From assembly GCA_031260085.1 (NCBI GenBank), contig JAIRKP010000008.1, positions 1 to 7,711 on the forward strand: DNA of 7,711 nt, in the 5' to 3' direction. The notes under the pieces were generated by a model that was not told the DNA's origin, ran no database searches, and saw only the letters and a list, made by a program, of their open reading frames with translations. Within the stretch, counting starts at the first letter, position 1; the number at the start of each line of letters is the position of its first letter. Of the stretch, positions 1-5,419 are shown one piece after another. The DNA comes from Holosporales bacterium. Its GTDB lineage: Bacteria; Pseudomonadota; Alphaproteobacteria; RUG11792. The position numbers were made by a program, and so were the translations under genes.

Positions 1-189
1 TCCTGGAGCTTCATCCACCAGTCCCAGCACTTAGGGAAGTCCTCCTAAGCTTTCTATTCCACATCAGGTTCTAGTATTGCACAAACCAGTCGCGCAACAG
101 CTCCGTCACCTTACGGTGCGTTCATCTTTAAACTGCTGCCCTAGTAGCCAAAACGCGTTATCCTGCGTAATCACCCACCTCCTCTGTCT

Positions 190-234
190 CCCCGGGGCGC
201 GAGTATGGTATCATAATTATACCATACTCGCGCC
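190..234. repeat. palindrome with a CCCCGGGG edge (16-bp perfect inverted repeat)
   Basis: GGCGCGAGTATGGTAT at 196-211 is the exact reverse complement of 219-234, with a 7-nt loop (212-218). A self-complementary CCCCGGGG (190-197) overlaps the left arm. A 16-bp perfect stem is far beyond chance. There is no T-run on either side, so it is not a standard intrinsic terminator, although it lies about 160 nt past the stop of the minus-strand patatin gene. The arms resemble those of the element at 1569-1655, which also has CCCCGGGG next to CGCGATTAT. Confidence 0.85.
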
Positions 235-237
235 ATC

Positions 238-277
238 AGTCTGTCAAGGATCACTGCGTTCTCCTCCTTGACAGACT
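238..277. repeat. 13-bp perfect inverted repeat next to the 190-234 palindrome
   Basis: AGTCTGTCAAGGA (238-250) pairs perfectly with 265-277 around a 14-nt loop. It starts only 3 nt after the preceding palindrome, so the two form a double-hairpin unit. A weaker alternative hairpin (GACTA/TAGTC, 273-289) overlaps its right arm. The GTCTGTCAA arm resembles GTCTGCAAA in the hairpin at 1535-1570. Confidence 0.8.
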
Positions 278-391
278 AGATAATATAGTCGTTTCACTTA
301 GCAACAACGGGAACAACATCTTAAGAAATTCTACCGTACCAATGTTTTCCCCTTAAAAACTATGTGGTTCTTAATTGAGACGGTTATTAAA

Positions 392-1432
392 TTAAAGATA
401 AGCTCCAAACACATCGCTGGAAAGGGCGGAATGAGAAATACATATTTTTTCATAATTAATGGATAGCCATCGTTTAGCGGTATTATAACCTTCGGTATAC
501 AAATCAATAATTGCCTGCCAATCCGAAGTAAAATTTTGGAAGAGATTGTTTGTTAAATCATACGATTCATTTCTTATTACATGCATATTAATTCGTTTAA
601 GACTTCCATTTGTTATTTTTTTCTCATCAATTAATTTTGAAATAAAATAAATAGCTCGCATTTCTCGCAAAAGGTGGGAATTATAGTTTATTTCCATTAT
701 TCTGTTTTTAATATCTTCAAACTCCGTCGGAATAGAGGGACAACGCGTCTTGGATAATTGGATAACTATTATATCTTTTGATGGAACGCCGTTTATTAAC
801 GGATTTATCGCTGGATTAGCCACCATTCCGCCATCCCAATAGTGCTCTGAGTTTATCTCAACTGAATGAAAAACATATGGTAGACAGAATGAAGCCATCA
901 AAACATCCGACGATATTTCTTCATTTGAAAATATTTTTATTTTTCCAGATTCTACATGGGTTGTACTAATGAATATTTTCTTTTCTTTTTCTTCATTAAT
1001 TATATTATAATAAAAAAACGACTCGAGAAATTCCAAAAAAGGATTAATATTAAGAGGATTTTTATCATATGGACTAATCCCAGTCGAAAATGAACTCCAA
1101 TTATCTGAAAAATTATAGTATTTAATAACTTGCTCAAGAGGATTTGTCGCAAGAGGAGCCATCTGTCTCAAAAGATTGTAAATCGAAATCCAATATTCTC
1201 TTAAAATGGAAGAAGCAACTTTATTTCCGCCTTGTATGAGACCTTGTATAAGAGCAGCCCCTGCGATGCCGCCAAGCCCTGTGCTCGAGATTCCCATTAT
1301 CTCAAGCCTCCCATCTTGAAGGAGAAAATCTAAAACTCCCCATGCGAATGCGCTTTGGATTCCCCCTCCTTGAAGAGCTATCGAAACTTGTTTATTGTGC
1401 ATATCTTTAGCAGCTCTCTTTAAGATCTCCAT
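392..1432 (-). CDS. patatin-like protein lacking the catalytic serine (probable pseudoenzyme)
   Basis: 346 residues from ATG 1432. An in-frame TTG at 1480 would add 16 residues that do not look like family sequence; ATG 1402, just before the first beta strand, is an alternative start. Family signatures seen are the Gly-rich loop QGGGIQSAFAWGVLD (21-35), GRLEIMGIS (41-49), SPYDKNPLNINP (120-131), SGKIKIF, ASFCLPYVFHSVEI (180-193), YWDGG (198-202), and NSHLLREMRAI (251-261). These match a bacterial patatin subfamily whose nucleophile elbow normally reads GISGTSAG. Here it is GISSTGLG: residue 52, the usual Ser, is Gly (codon GGG, 1277-1279), and the oxyanion loop has QS where family members usually have a small or basic residue then Gly. 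Asp200 of the Ser-Asp dyad is kept. Known patatins are cytosolic or secreted lipid acyl hydrolases; this one is inferred to be inactive or to act by binding. No signal peptide is seen. Palindromic elements flank the gene on both sides. Confidence 0.88.
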   Translation of the reverse strand: MEILKRAAKDMHNKQVSIALQGGGIQSAFAWGVLDFLLQDGRLEIMGISSTGLGGIAGAALIQGLIQGGNKVASSILREYWISIYNLLRQMAPLATNPLEQVIKYYNFSDNWSSFSTGISPYDKNPLNINPFLEFLESFFYYNIINEEKEKKIFISTTHVESGKIKIFSNEEISSDVLMASFCLPYVFHSVEINSEHYWDGGMVANPAINPLINGVPSKDIIVIQLSKTRCPSIPTEFEDIKNRIMEINYNSHLLREMRAIYFISKLIDEKKITNGSLKRINMHVIRNESYDLTNNLFQNFTSDWQAIIDLYTEGYNTAKRWLSINYEKICISHSALSSDVFGAYL

Positions 1433-1534
1433 ATTCCTATAATATCGCAGAATAGTTAAAATATAATTAAATAAATACAAATATTATTTTTTTGAATTTA
1501 CGCATGAATATTATAGGTATTCGTAATTTTTTTT

Positions 1535-1570
1535 GGGGTGTCTGCAAAGTTATAATTTTGCAGACACCCC
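1535..1570. repeat. 14-bp perfect hairpin abutting the cloverleaf element
   Basis: GGGGTGTCTGCAAA (1535-1548) is the exact reverse complement of 1557-1570, with an 8-nt loop. A T8 run precedes it on the plus strand, which is the wrong side for a plus-strand terminator, and the run reads as A8 on the minus strand. Its last C bases are shared with the first arm of the next element, so the two form one composite unit. Confidence 0.85.
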
Positions 1571-1655
1571 CGGGGACGCGATTATCCGAAGAAACTTTGG
1601 GCAAAATCTTCGATTTTGCGCTAAATCTAGGATTTAGCATAATCGCGCCCCCGGG
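1569..1655. repeat. cloverleaf palindrome: one outer stem with three abutting hairpins
   Basis: The outer arms 1569-1585 and 1639-1655 pair over 17 positions with a single mismatch (A1576 opposite C1648); the inner part is CGCGATTAT/ATAATCGCG. Inside, three hairpins follow each other without a spare base. 1586-1600 is CCGAAG, loop AAA, CTTTGG (6 bp, one G.T). 1601-1619 is GCAAAATC, loop TTC, GATTTTGC (8 bp). 1620-1638 is GCTAAATC, loop TAG, GATTTAGC (8 bp). Every base except the three triloops and the mismatch is paired, giving a four-way junction. It is not a tRNA: there is no 7-nt anticodon loop or T-loop. It may be a palindromic mobile repeat, DNA cruciform or structured RNA; which one is unknown. 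Confidence 0.85.
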
Positions 1656-1667
1656 CGCCATATTCAA

Positions 1668-1694
1668 GTCCCTTATGCGAAGCTGAGGCTATAT
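1668..1694 (+). repeat. 27-nt dispersed repeat, copy 1 (VPYAKLRLY frame)
   Basis: It matches 7072-7098 at 23 of 27 positions and all four differences are transitions. Read on the plus strand the two copies give VPYAKLRLY and VPYAKLKLY, with three of the four changes silent. This copy continues as SKYKTQI and then a stop. The pattern suggests a remnant of a multicopy coding sequence rather than a neutral repeat. Confidence 0.6.
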
Positions 1695-1714
1695 TCAAAG
1701 TATAAAACGCAAAT

Positions 1715-1903
1715 TTAGAAGCGATAACTTTTGTACCAACTCAATCTTAAGTCCCATCTGTGTTTTGTACTCCCGGCTACAACCAGGGAGGCATGCTTAT
1801 ATTGAGGTAATTCACAACAAATGGAAAATTTATATAAAATTTCATTGCAAAGAGTTAATTGTTTTGATATTATACTTTCTGGGGATGGACGATAAGTGCA
1901 CAT
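1715..1903 (-). CDS. possible small ORF with a Shine-Dalgarno (uncertain)
   Basis: 62 codons starting MCTYRPSPES and ending SWYKSYRF, with four cysteines in all. I recognise no family. The only positive sign is a GGAGG (1914-1918 on the minus strand) 10 nt before the ATG, slightly farther than ideal. It begins 69 nt past the stop of the exported coiled-coil gene, so it could be translated from the same transcript. Base composition and amino-acid content are not clearly coding, and the stretch also contains hairpins, so it may be noncoding. Confidence 0.2.
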   Translation of the reverse strand: MCTYRPSPESIISKQLTLCNEILYKFSICCELPQYKHASLVVAGSTKHRWDLRLSWYKSYRF

Positions 1904-1948
1904 AAAATATAGACCTCCGTGAGTTAGTTGTCCATCCCTCTTTGGAGG
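1882..1948 (-). promoter_or_regulatory. two-stem structure that could hide the SD of the 1715-1903 ORF
   Basis: GGGATGGAC (1882-1890 on the plus strand) pairs perfectly with GTCCATCCC (1930-1938). A second pairing, CCTCC 1914-1918 with GGAGG 1944-1948, links the first loop to the sequence beyond it, which is an H-type pseudoknot topology. On the minus-strand RNA the second pairing would occlude the GGAGG in front of ATG 1903. It sits just after the stop of the exported coiled-coil gene. The 9-bp stem is solid; the second stem is only 5 bp and the regulatory reading is inference. Confidence 0.3.
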
Positions 1949-1972
1949 CTTTTCATTATCTTGATATTCCTT

Positions 1973-3157
1973 TTATTTTGGAAGAAGTAAAGGAAGGACT
2001 TGAGATTTAATAGCAGCTTCAGTTTTCTTATCGAAGCTATTAACGGCGTATATTGTCTCTCTAACATCTCCTAATCCAGCTATATCCTTTTGGAGCTTAT
2101 CTATTCGAGCATCAAGGTCCGCAACAGGAACACTGAGACCGCTAAACTCTTGCTCCGCAGCAAGGAGAGCATCTTGCTTAGCTTTTAAAGCCTCTTGTGC
2201 AGCCGTTAGTGCTGCCTTAGCATTATTTTTGGCGGTCCCTGCCCGAGCTGTATCAAATGTCTTTTGTGCGTTAGCAACTGCATCTGTGGCGGCTTGTACC
2301 TCCTTTTTTAATTGCTCAACTTTAGCCGCAGCGGTATCTAGCTTAGCTTTATTGTCTGACACAAATTTAGCTTTCGCCTCTTCTATTGCAGCTATTTGTT
2401 TAGTTAGCTCCTCATGTCTTACTAGCTTTGGCAAATCATCGCCGATATCTTCTTGTTTTGCTTTTTCTAATGCCTCTAAAGCTGCCAAAGCTTGCTTCAT
2501 CTTTTCAACCTTCGCTAATCGTTCGCTACTTACTCTCTTTACCCCTTCTGGTAAAAATATTATAGCACCACTACCATCCTTTTCAAATTGAATAGGTAGA
2601 ATAGGAGAAGTTTCATGTTGGTCGGCGGGGGGATTCACATCCACAGTTACAAAGCAAGGGCTGAAGCGTGGATTAGAACAGAGGTCTTTTACCCTGGCAT
2701 AGAATCTATCTCTCTCTTCAGAATCCGTTAAAAGTTTAACATGTGCAATAGTTGGTGGATCTATAACCAATTTGCTAAGGCTTGAATTCAACACTTCAGC
2801 CGCAACCCCCTTCCCAGTGACAATCGATCTGACTAGGGCCGAAACATTATTATCAAGCACTAATTTAATTACTTCGCCAGTCAATTGAACAGCCACAATC
2901 ATACTTTTGCCTTCAGATATAATAAACGGCAGGGTAACCTCGGGGTTCAAAACGGTCCGGACACTGTCTTCGTTGACAACATCTTCAGCCTTTACAGGTT
3001 GCCTGCCAGGTGCGGCATTTGGAGCCTCGCCTTGAGCCGGGGAAGCGGCTGGAGGAGGTGGAGCAGCTGCGGCTTCCGGGTCACTAGCCGAAAAGGCTGG
3101 ATTAATGAGCAGCAATGTTGATATCAAAGCTGCGGATGATGATAATAAAATACGCAT
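1973..3157 (-). CDS. exported Ala-rich coiled-coil protein of unknown function
   Basis: 394 residues. ATG 3157 is preceded by AGAGGT at good spacing. Residues 1-23 form a signal peptide (MRILL, hydrophobic core, NPAFS with cleavage near 23-25), so the product should reach the periplasm or beyond. A low-complexity Ala/Pro linker follows (about 26-52). A mixed alpha/beta region of about 60-205 contains Cys160 and Cys168, spaced so that a disulfide is possible. Residues about 209-360 are rich in Ala, Lys, Glu and Gln with heptad-like spacing, a long coiled coil broken near 339-345. The C-terminus is LLLPK, with no lipobox, membrane anchor or terminal beta-barrel strand. I recognise no named family. 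The gene follows tssA after 80 nt and may share its transcript. Its codons are visibly richer in G+C than the adjoining tssA. Confidence 0.88.
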   Translation of the reverse strand: MRILLSSSAALISTLLLINPAFSASDPEAAAAPPPPAASPAQGEAPNAAPGRQPVKAEDVVNEDSVRTVLNPEVTLPFIISEGKSMIVAVQLTGEVIKLVLDNNVSALVRSIVTGKGVAAEVLNSSLSKLVIDPPTIAHVKLLTDSEERDRFYARVKDLCSNPRFSPCFVTVDVNPPADQHETSPILPIQFEKDGSGAIIFLPEGVKRVSSERLAKVEKMKQALAALEALEKAKQEDIGDDLPKLVRHEELTKQIAAIEEAKAKFVSDNKAKLDTAAAKVEQLKKEVQAATDAVANAQKTFDTARAGTAKNNAKAALTAAQEALKAKQDALLAAEQEFSGLSVPVADLDARIDKLQKDIAGLGDVRETIYAVNSFDKKTEAAIKSQVLPLLLPK

Positions 3158-3237
3158 TATTTACCTCTTACTTTCTTCTTTATATTTTTGATTTTATTGA
3201 AAATTTATTAAAATTCTATTAACGTAGGGAATGTTTT

Positions 3238-4284
3238 TTATGAATTTAGCAATATTTTTAGAAGTTCGTGAGCTTCAGATGTTCCCGATTTTAGATCATT
3301 GATAATTGCTAATAGCGTTTTATTTTTCCAAGAAACAACCAGCTCGAGCATATAATGGCTCGGGCTGTGTTTTTCAATTTCTTGTAATTGCTGAGCTAAT
3401 TGAGCTATTTGATCGTATATCTGCTCTCTAGTTGAAGAAGTCGGTATGTTGGCGTATTCTTTGTGATTTTTTATGAGATTGCCTGAGTTTTCTGGAATGT
3501 CTGTTATATATTGAGTTATAAATTTTTTTAATTTATTCACATTAGAAATCAATTTAGAAAATACAGTAACGGTGTCATTATTAAATAATTTCCTTAGATT
3601 TTTCTCCAGCTCATCTGTCTTATGCTTCAATCTATCTAGACATTCGATTATTGATTTTAAATAATCTTTGTCTAAAGATTTCATTATATTTTGAATCATT
3701 TCTAATGTTTTTATATTATTCTTTTCTATAGATTCTTGTATTTCTTTTGCTCTATCTGGAGCTCTTATTAAAATAGTCTTCATTTCAATTGCGTAGTCAT
3801 AATTATATATACTGATACTAATTCCATTATTATTTACAAACGGAATTGAAATAGCACGTTTATTTATTGTTTCATATATCCAATCTAAAATCTTTAACTT
3901 TTGTTCATCATCAGATTCGTTATCCTCATTTTTGGGATAGCAATCTTTCCAATATATTTTTGTAAACTCATCTAAAATTTCAATACCCTTGCATATCCCC
4001 TCAAAACCATCCAACACAGCCAATGCTTCCATCAGCCATCCAACTATCTGCAAGTCTTTAGATTGATTAATAAGAGCGTCCACACACAACTGTTCGACAA
4101 GTTGCCATTCTGCTTTTTTTAATTCTCTTTCCCAAACGCCAAGGGATAAGCGGTCGTCTTCTTCATATTTTGCATTTTTTATATCATCATAAATTTGAGA
4201 TAAAGACAAATCTTTTCCGCAAATGTCAGATGAATTCTCAATATTATTGAATAGATCACTAATAGAATAGTTTGCTCTATTCAT
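3238..4284 (-). CDS. tssA: type VI secretion system protein TssA (ImpA N-terminal domain)
   Basis: 348 residues. TssA proteins help assemble the T6SS baseplate and prime or cap the growing contractile sheath in the cytoplasm. The ImpA N-terminal domain is clear at about 20-118: GKDLSLSQIYDDI, then LGVWERELKKAEWQLVEQLC (48-67), SKDLQIVGWLMEALAVLDGF (75-94), GIEILDEFTKIYWKDCYPKNED. The middle (about 160-280) is Lys/Glu-rich and helical. The C-terminal part, STREQIYDQIAQLAQQL (284-300) then EKHSPSHYMLELVVSW (304-319), has the conserved HSP..Y.LE...W pattern of shorter TssA proteins. ATG 4284 overlaps the dapF stop as ATGA, with AAAGG nine nt upstream, so translation is probably coupled to dapF. 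No other T6SS gene is in the window, so the rest of the machine must be elsewhere if it is functional. Confidence 0.92.
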   Translation of the reverse strand: MNRANYSISDLFNNIENSSDICGKDLSLSQIYDDIKNAKYEEDDRLSLGVWERELKKAEWQLVEQLCVDALINQSKDLQIVGWLMEALAVLDGFEGICKGIEILDEFTKIYWKDCYPKNEDNESDDEQKLKILDWIYETINKRAISIPFVNNNGISISIYNYDYAIEMKTILIRAPDRAKEIQESIEKNNIKTLEMIQNIMKSLDKDYLKSIIECLDRLKHKTDELEKNLRKLFNNDTVTVFSKLISNVNKLKKFITQYITDIPENSGNLIKNHKEYANIPTSSTREQIYDQIAQLAQQLQEIEKHSPSHYMLELVVSWKNKTLLAIINDLKSGTSEAHELLKILLNS

Positions 4285-4985
4285 AAAATTTGGCCTTTAA
4301 AAACTATTATTGGTTTAGTCTTAAGAAAAAGCATATTATTATTTATAATAACTTTTGATTCTCCGCCTTCATGGATAACTGTCATTTCACCTGTTAATCC
4401 TACCGAAAATGCTGCAGCTATTGCCCCGCTGCCACATGCTTTAGTTTGACCCGCGCCTCGTTCGAATGTTACTATTTTTATCACGTCAACCGAGAGTCGT
4501 TTTAGAAAGTGTAGATTATAATCAGGATATTTAAAATTTAATGTTTCGGCAAGAGTCGCTAAATTTATATTACTATCGAATTCATAAATTAAGTGGTTGT
4601 TGCCAGTATCTATTAACTTTATATTTTCGAATTCTGCTAAAACTTTTGGCATAGGGAATTTTATTGATACTATATTTTCATTTATAATTGATTCGTATTC
4701 ATTATCTGAAATCAATAAAGAGAATTGGAATGACTGGGCATCTAAAAATCGGTGAACATAAAGAGCAGCAGCGCAGGCACCATTCCCACACATTTTTGCC
4801 GCTGAACCATCTTGATTAAAAAATTTTACATCATAGATATTGTGGGAAACATATTTAATCAAAATAAACTGGTCACAGCCAATTCCTAAATTTCTATCAG
4901 ATAGTAGTTTTATCTTTGTTTCATCGATTTGATCCGCAGATATGACAAAATCGTTGCCATTCGTGTGTGCCTTAATAAATTGCAT
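4281..4985 (-). CDS. dapF: diaminopimelate epimerase
   Basis: 234 residues. It converts LL- to meso-diaminopimelate, the cytosolic step giving the cross-linking residue of peptidoglycan and the precursor of lysine. ATG 4985 gives MQFIKAHTNGNDFV, the usual DapF N-terminus; an in-frame TTG at 5006 would add seven unconserved residues and overlap the previous gene. Both catalytic cysteines are present: Cys66 in MCGNGA and Cys184 in ACGSGA. Substrate-binding positions are also kept: Asn11, NQDGS (57-61), Asn157 of NLHF, and Glu175-Arg176 of FERGAG. Departures are GNNH (128-131) where GNPH is usual, and a length about 35-40 residues below the typical 270-280, from shortened surface segments. The enzyme should still be active. 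It starts 5 nt after the YceD-like gene and its stop overlaps tssA. Confidence 0.93.
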   Translation of the reverse strand: MQFIKAHTNGNDFVISADQIDETKIKLLSDRNLGIGCDQFILIKYVSHNIYDVKFFNQDGSAAKMCGNGACAAALYVHRFLDAQSFQFSLLISDNEYESIINENIVSIKFPMPKVLAEFENIKLIDTGNNHLIYEFDSNINLATLAETLNFKYPDYNLHFLKRLSVDVIKIVTFERGAGQTKACGSGAIAAAFSVGLTGEMTVIHEGGESKVIINNNMLFLKTKPIIVFKGQIL

Positions 4986-4990
4986 AACAG

Positions 4991-5419
4991 TCACATAAAA
5001 ACGCAAAGAGAAAGATACTGAGACGCTATTTCTCCAATATCGATTATGTTATCATCGGATAATATTTCTATATCGAATTCTGTTAATTGCTTTTCATTTT
5101 CTTTCGCTTGTTTTTCTGTTAGAAATACTACATCAAATTTTTCATTTATTTTTAAATTCTCTTCTGAAGTTTTAATGACAAATTTCGTAACCAAGGCATT
5201 TATCTCAGCCATAAGAATGTAAGCTCCTATGATATCTAATTTATGCATAATAATATATTGTAATGACAAGTTTTTAATTTGATGCAACTCAAATCTCTTG
5301 GCTAATTGATTTAGCTCTTGCTCATTGGCGTATATTTTAAAATTTTTATCCAAAATATCTGAACTAATCTTTATAGGCCTCGAAAATTCAGGTTTGATAT
5401 TTTTTTGAATATTATGCAT
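4991..5419 (-). CDS. yceD: YceD/DUF177 family protein, C-terminally shortened
   Basis: 142 residues. Family members are linked to accumulation of 23S rRNA/large-subunit assembly; the molecular role is poorly known. The alphaproteobacterial pattern is recognisable: PEFSRPIKI (10-18), a central LAKRFELHQIKNLSLQ segment (39-54), VIGAY-like strand (LDIIGAY, 61-67), FDIEILSDDNIIDIGEIASQYLSL (115-138). Two features are odd. The central Cys of the usual CVVTL motif is replaced (Phe80 in TKFVIKT). The protein also stops four residues after QYLSL, losing the usual DPYPR-type tail. ATG 5419 overlaps the end of the MATE gene by 8 nt, so coupling is likely; no strong SD is seen. Family assignment is good, retention of function less certain. 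Confidence 0.8.
   Translation of the reverse strand: MHNIQKNIKPEFSRPIKISSDILDKNFKIYANEQELNQLAKRFELHQIKNLSLQYIIMHKLDIIGAYILMAEINALVTKFVIKTSEENLKINEKFDVVFLTEKQAKENEKQLTEFDIEILSDDNIIDIGEIASQYLSLCVFM

Larger units (their letters stand above)
1..391. other. gene-free left edge with a decayed reading frame and two palindromes
   Basis: No intact gene is visible. Bases 1-190 are clearly richer in G+C than the genes to the right. On the minus strand they hold short readable stretches broken by stops and a frame change: WVITQDNAFWLLGQQFKDERTVR then a stop (177 to 106), followed in another frame by GDGAVARLVCAILEPDVE (110 to 57), two more stops, and EDFPKCWDWWMKLQ running off the edge. This looks like a dead gene or mobile-element remnant, but I cannot name a family. 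Two perfect inverted repeats follow at 196-234 and 238-277 (separate entries). Bases 278-391 are A+T-rich, lie just past the end of the patatin gene and show no convincing terminator. Confidence 0.4.
1433..1972. other. 540-nt intergenic spacer packed with repeats
   Basis: This spacer separates the patatin gene from the exported coiled-coil gene. Going from low to high coordinates it holds an A+T-rich patatin leader (1433-1530), a 14-bp hairpin (1535-1570), a cloverleaf palindrome (1569-1655), a coding-like 27-nt repeat (1668-1694), a small hairpin (CTCCC/GGGAG, 1770-1790, plus two G-C pairs and a bulged A), and a two-stem structure (1882-1948) in front of a possible 62-codon ORF on the minus strand. 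No convincing promoter pair or intrinsic terminator was found; A8 rather than T8 follows the 1535-1570 hairpin when read on the minus strand. Confidence 0.6.

Noticed and set aside
196..277. Intrinsic terminators for the patatin gene
   Set aside because: The stems are strong but no T-run follows either hairpin on the minus strand, and they start more than 110 nt past the stop.
1433..1480. TTG start of the patatin gene at 1480
   Set aside because: The extra residues come from A+T-rich leader DNA with no SD, and the family domain begins well after ATG 1432.
1569..1655. tRNA or tRNA-like gene suggested by the cloverleaf fold
   Set aside because: The arms have 3-nt loops, with no 7-nt anticodon or T-loop, no conserved tRNA bases and a 9 to 17-bp closing stem.
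1492..1686. 64- and 66-codon ORFs on both strands across 1467-1686
   Set aside because: They run through the palindromes, so they mirror each other because the DNA is self-complementary; no coding sign.
2229..2591. 120-codon plus-strand ORF rich in Ala and Ser
   Set aside because: It is the antisense shadow of the Ala/Lys-rich coiled coil of the exported protein; the minus-strand frame has a signal peptide, SD and coherent domains.
4986..5006. TTG start of dapF at 5006
   Set aside because: The seven added residues are not conserved, while MQF at 4985 matches the standard DapF N-terminus.
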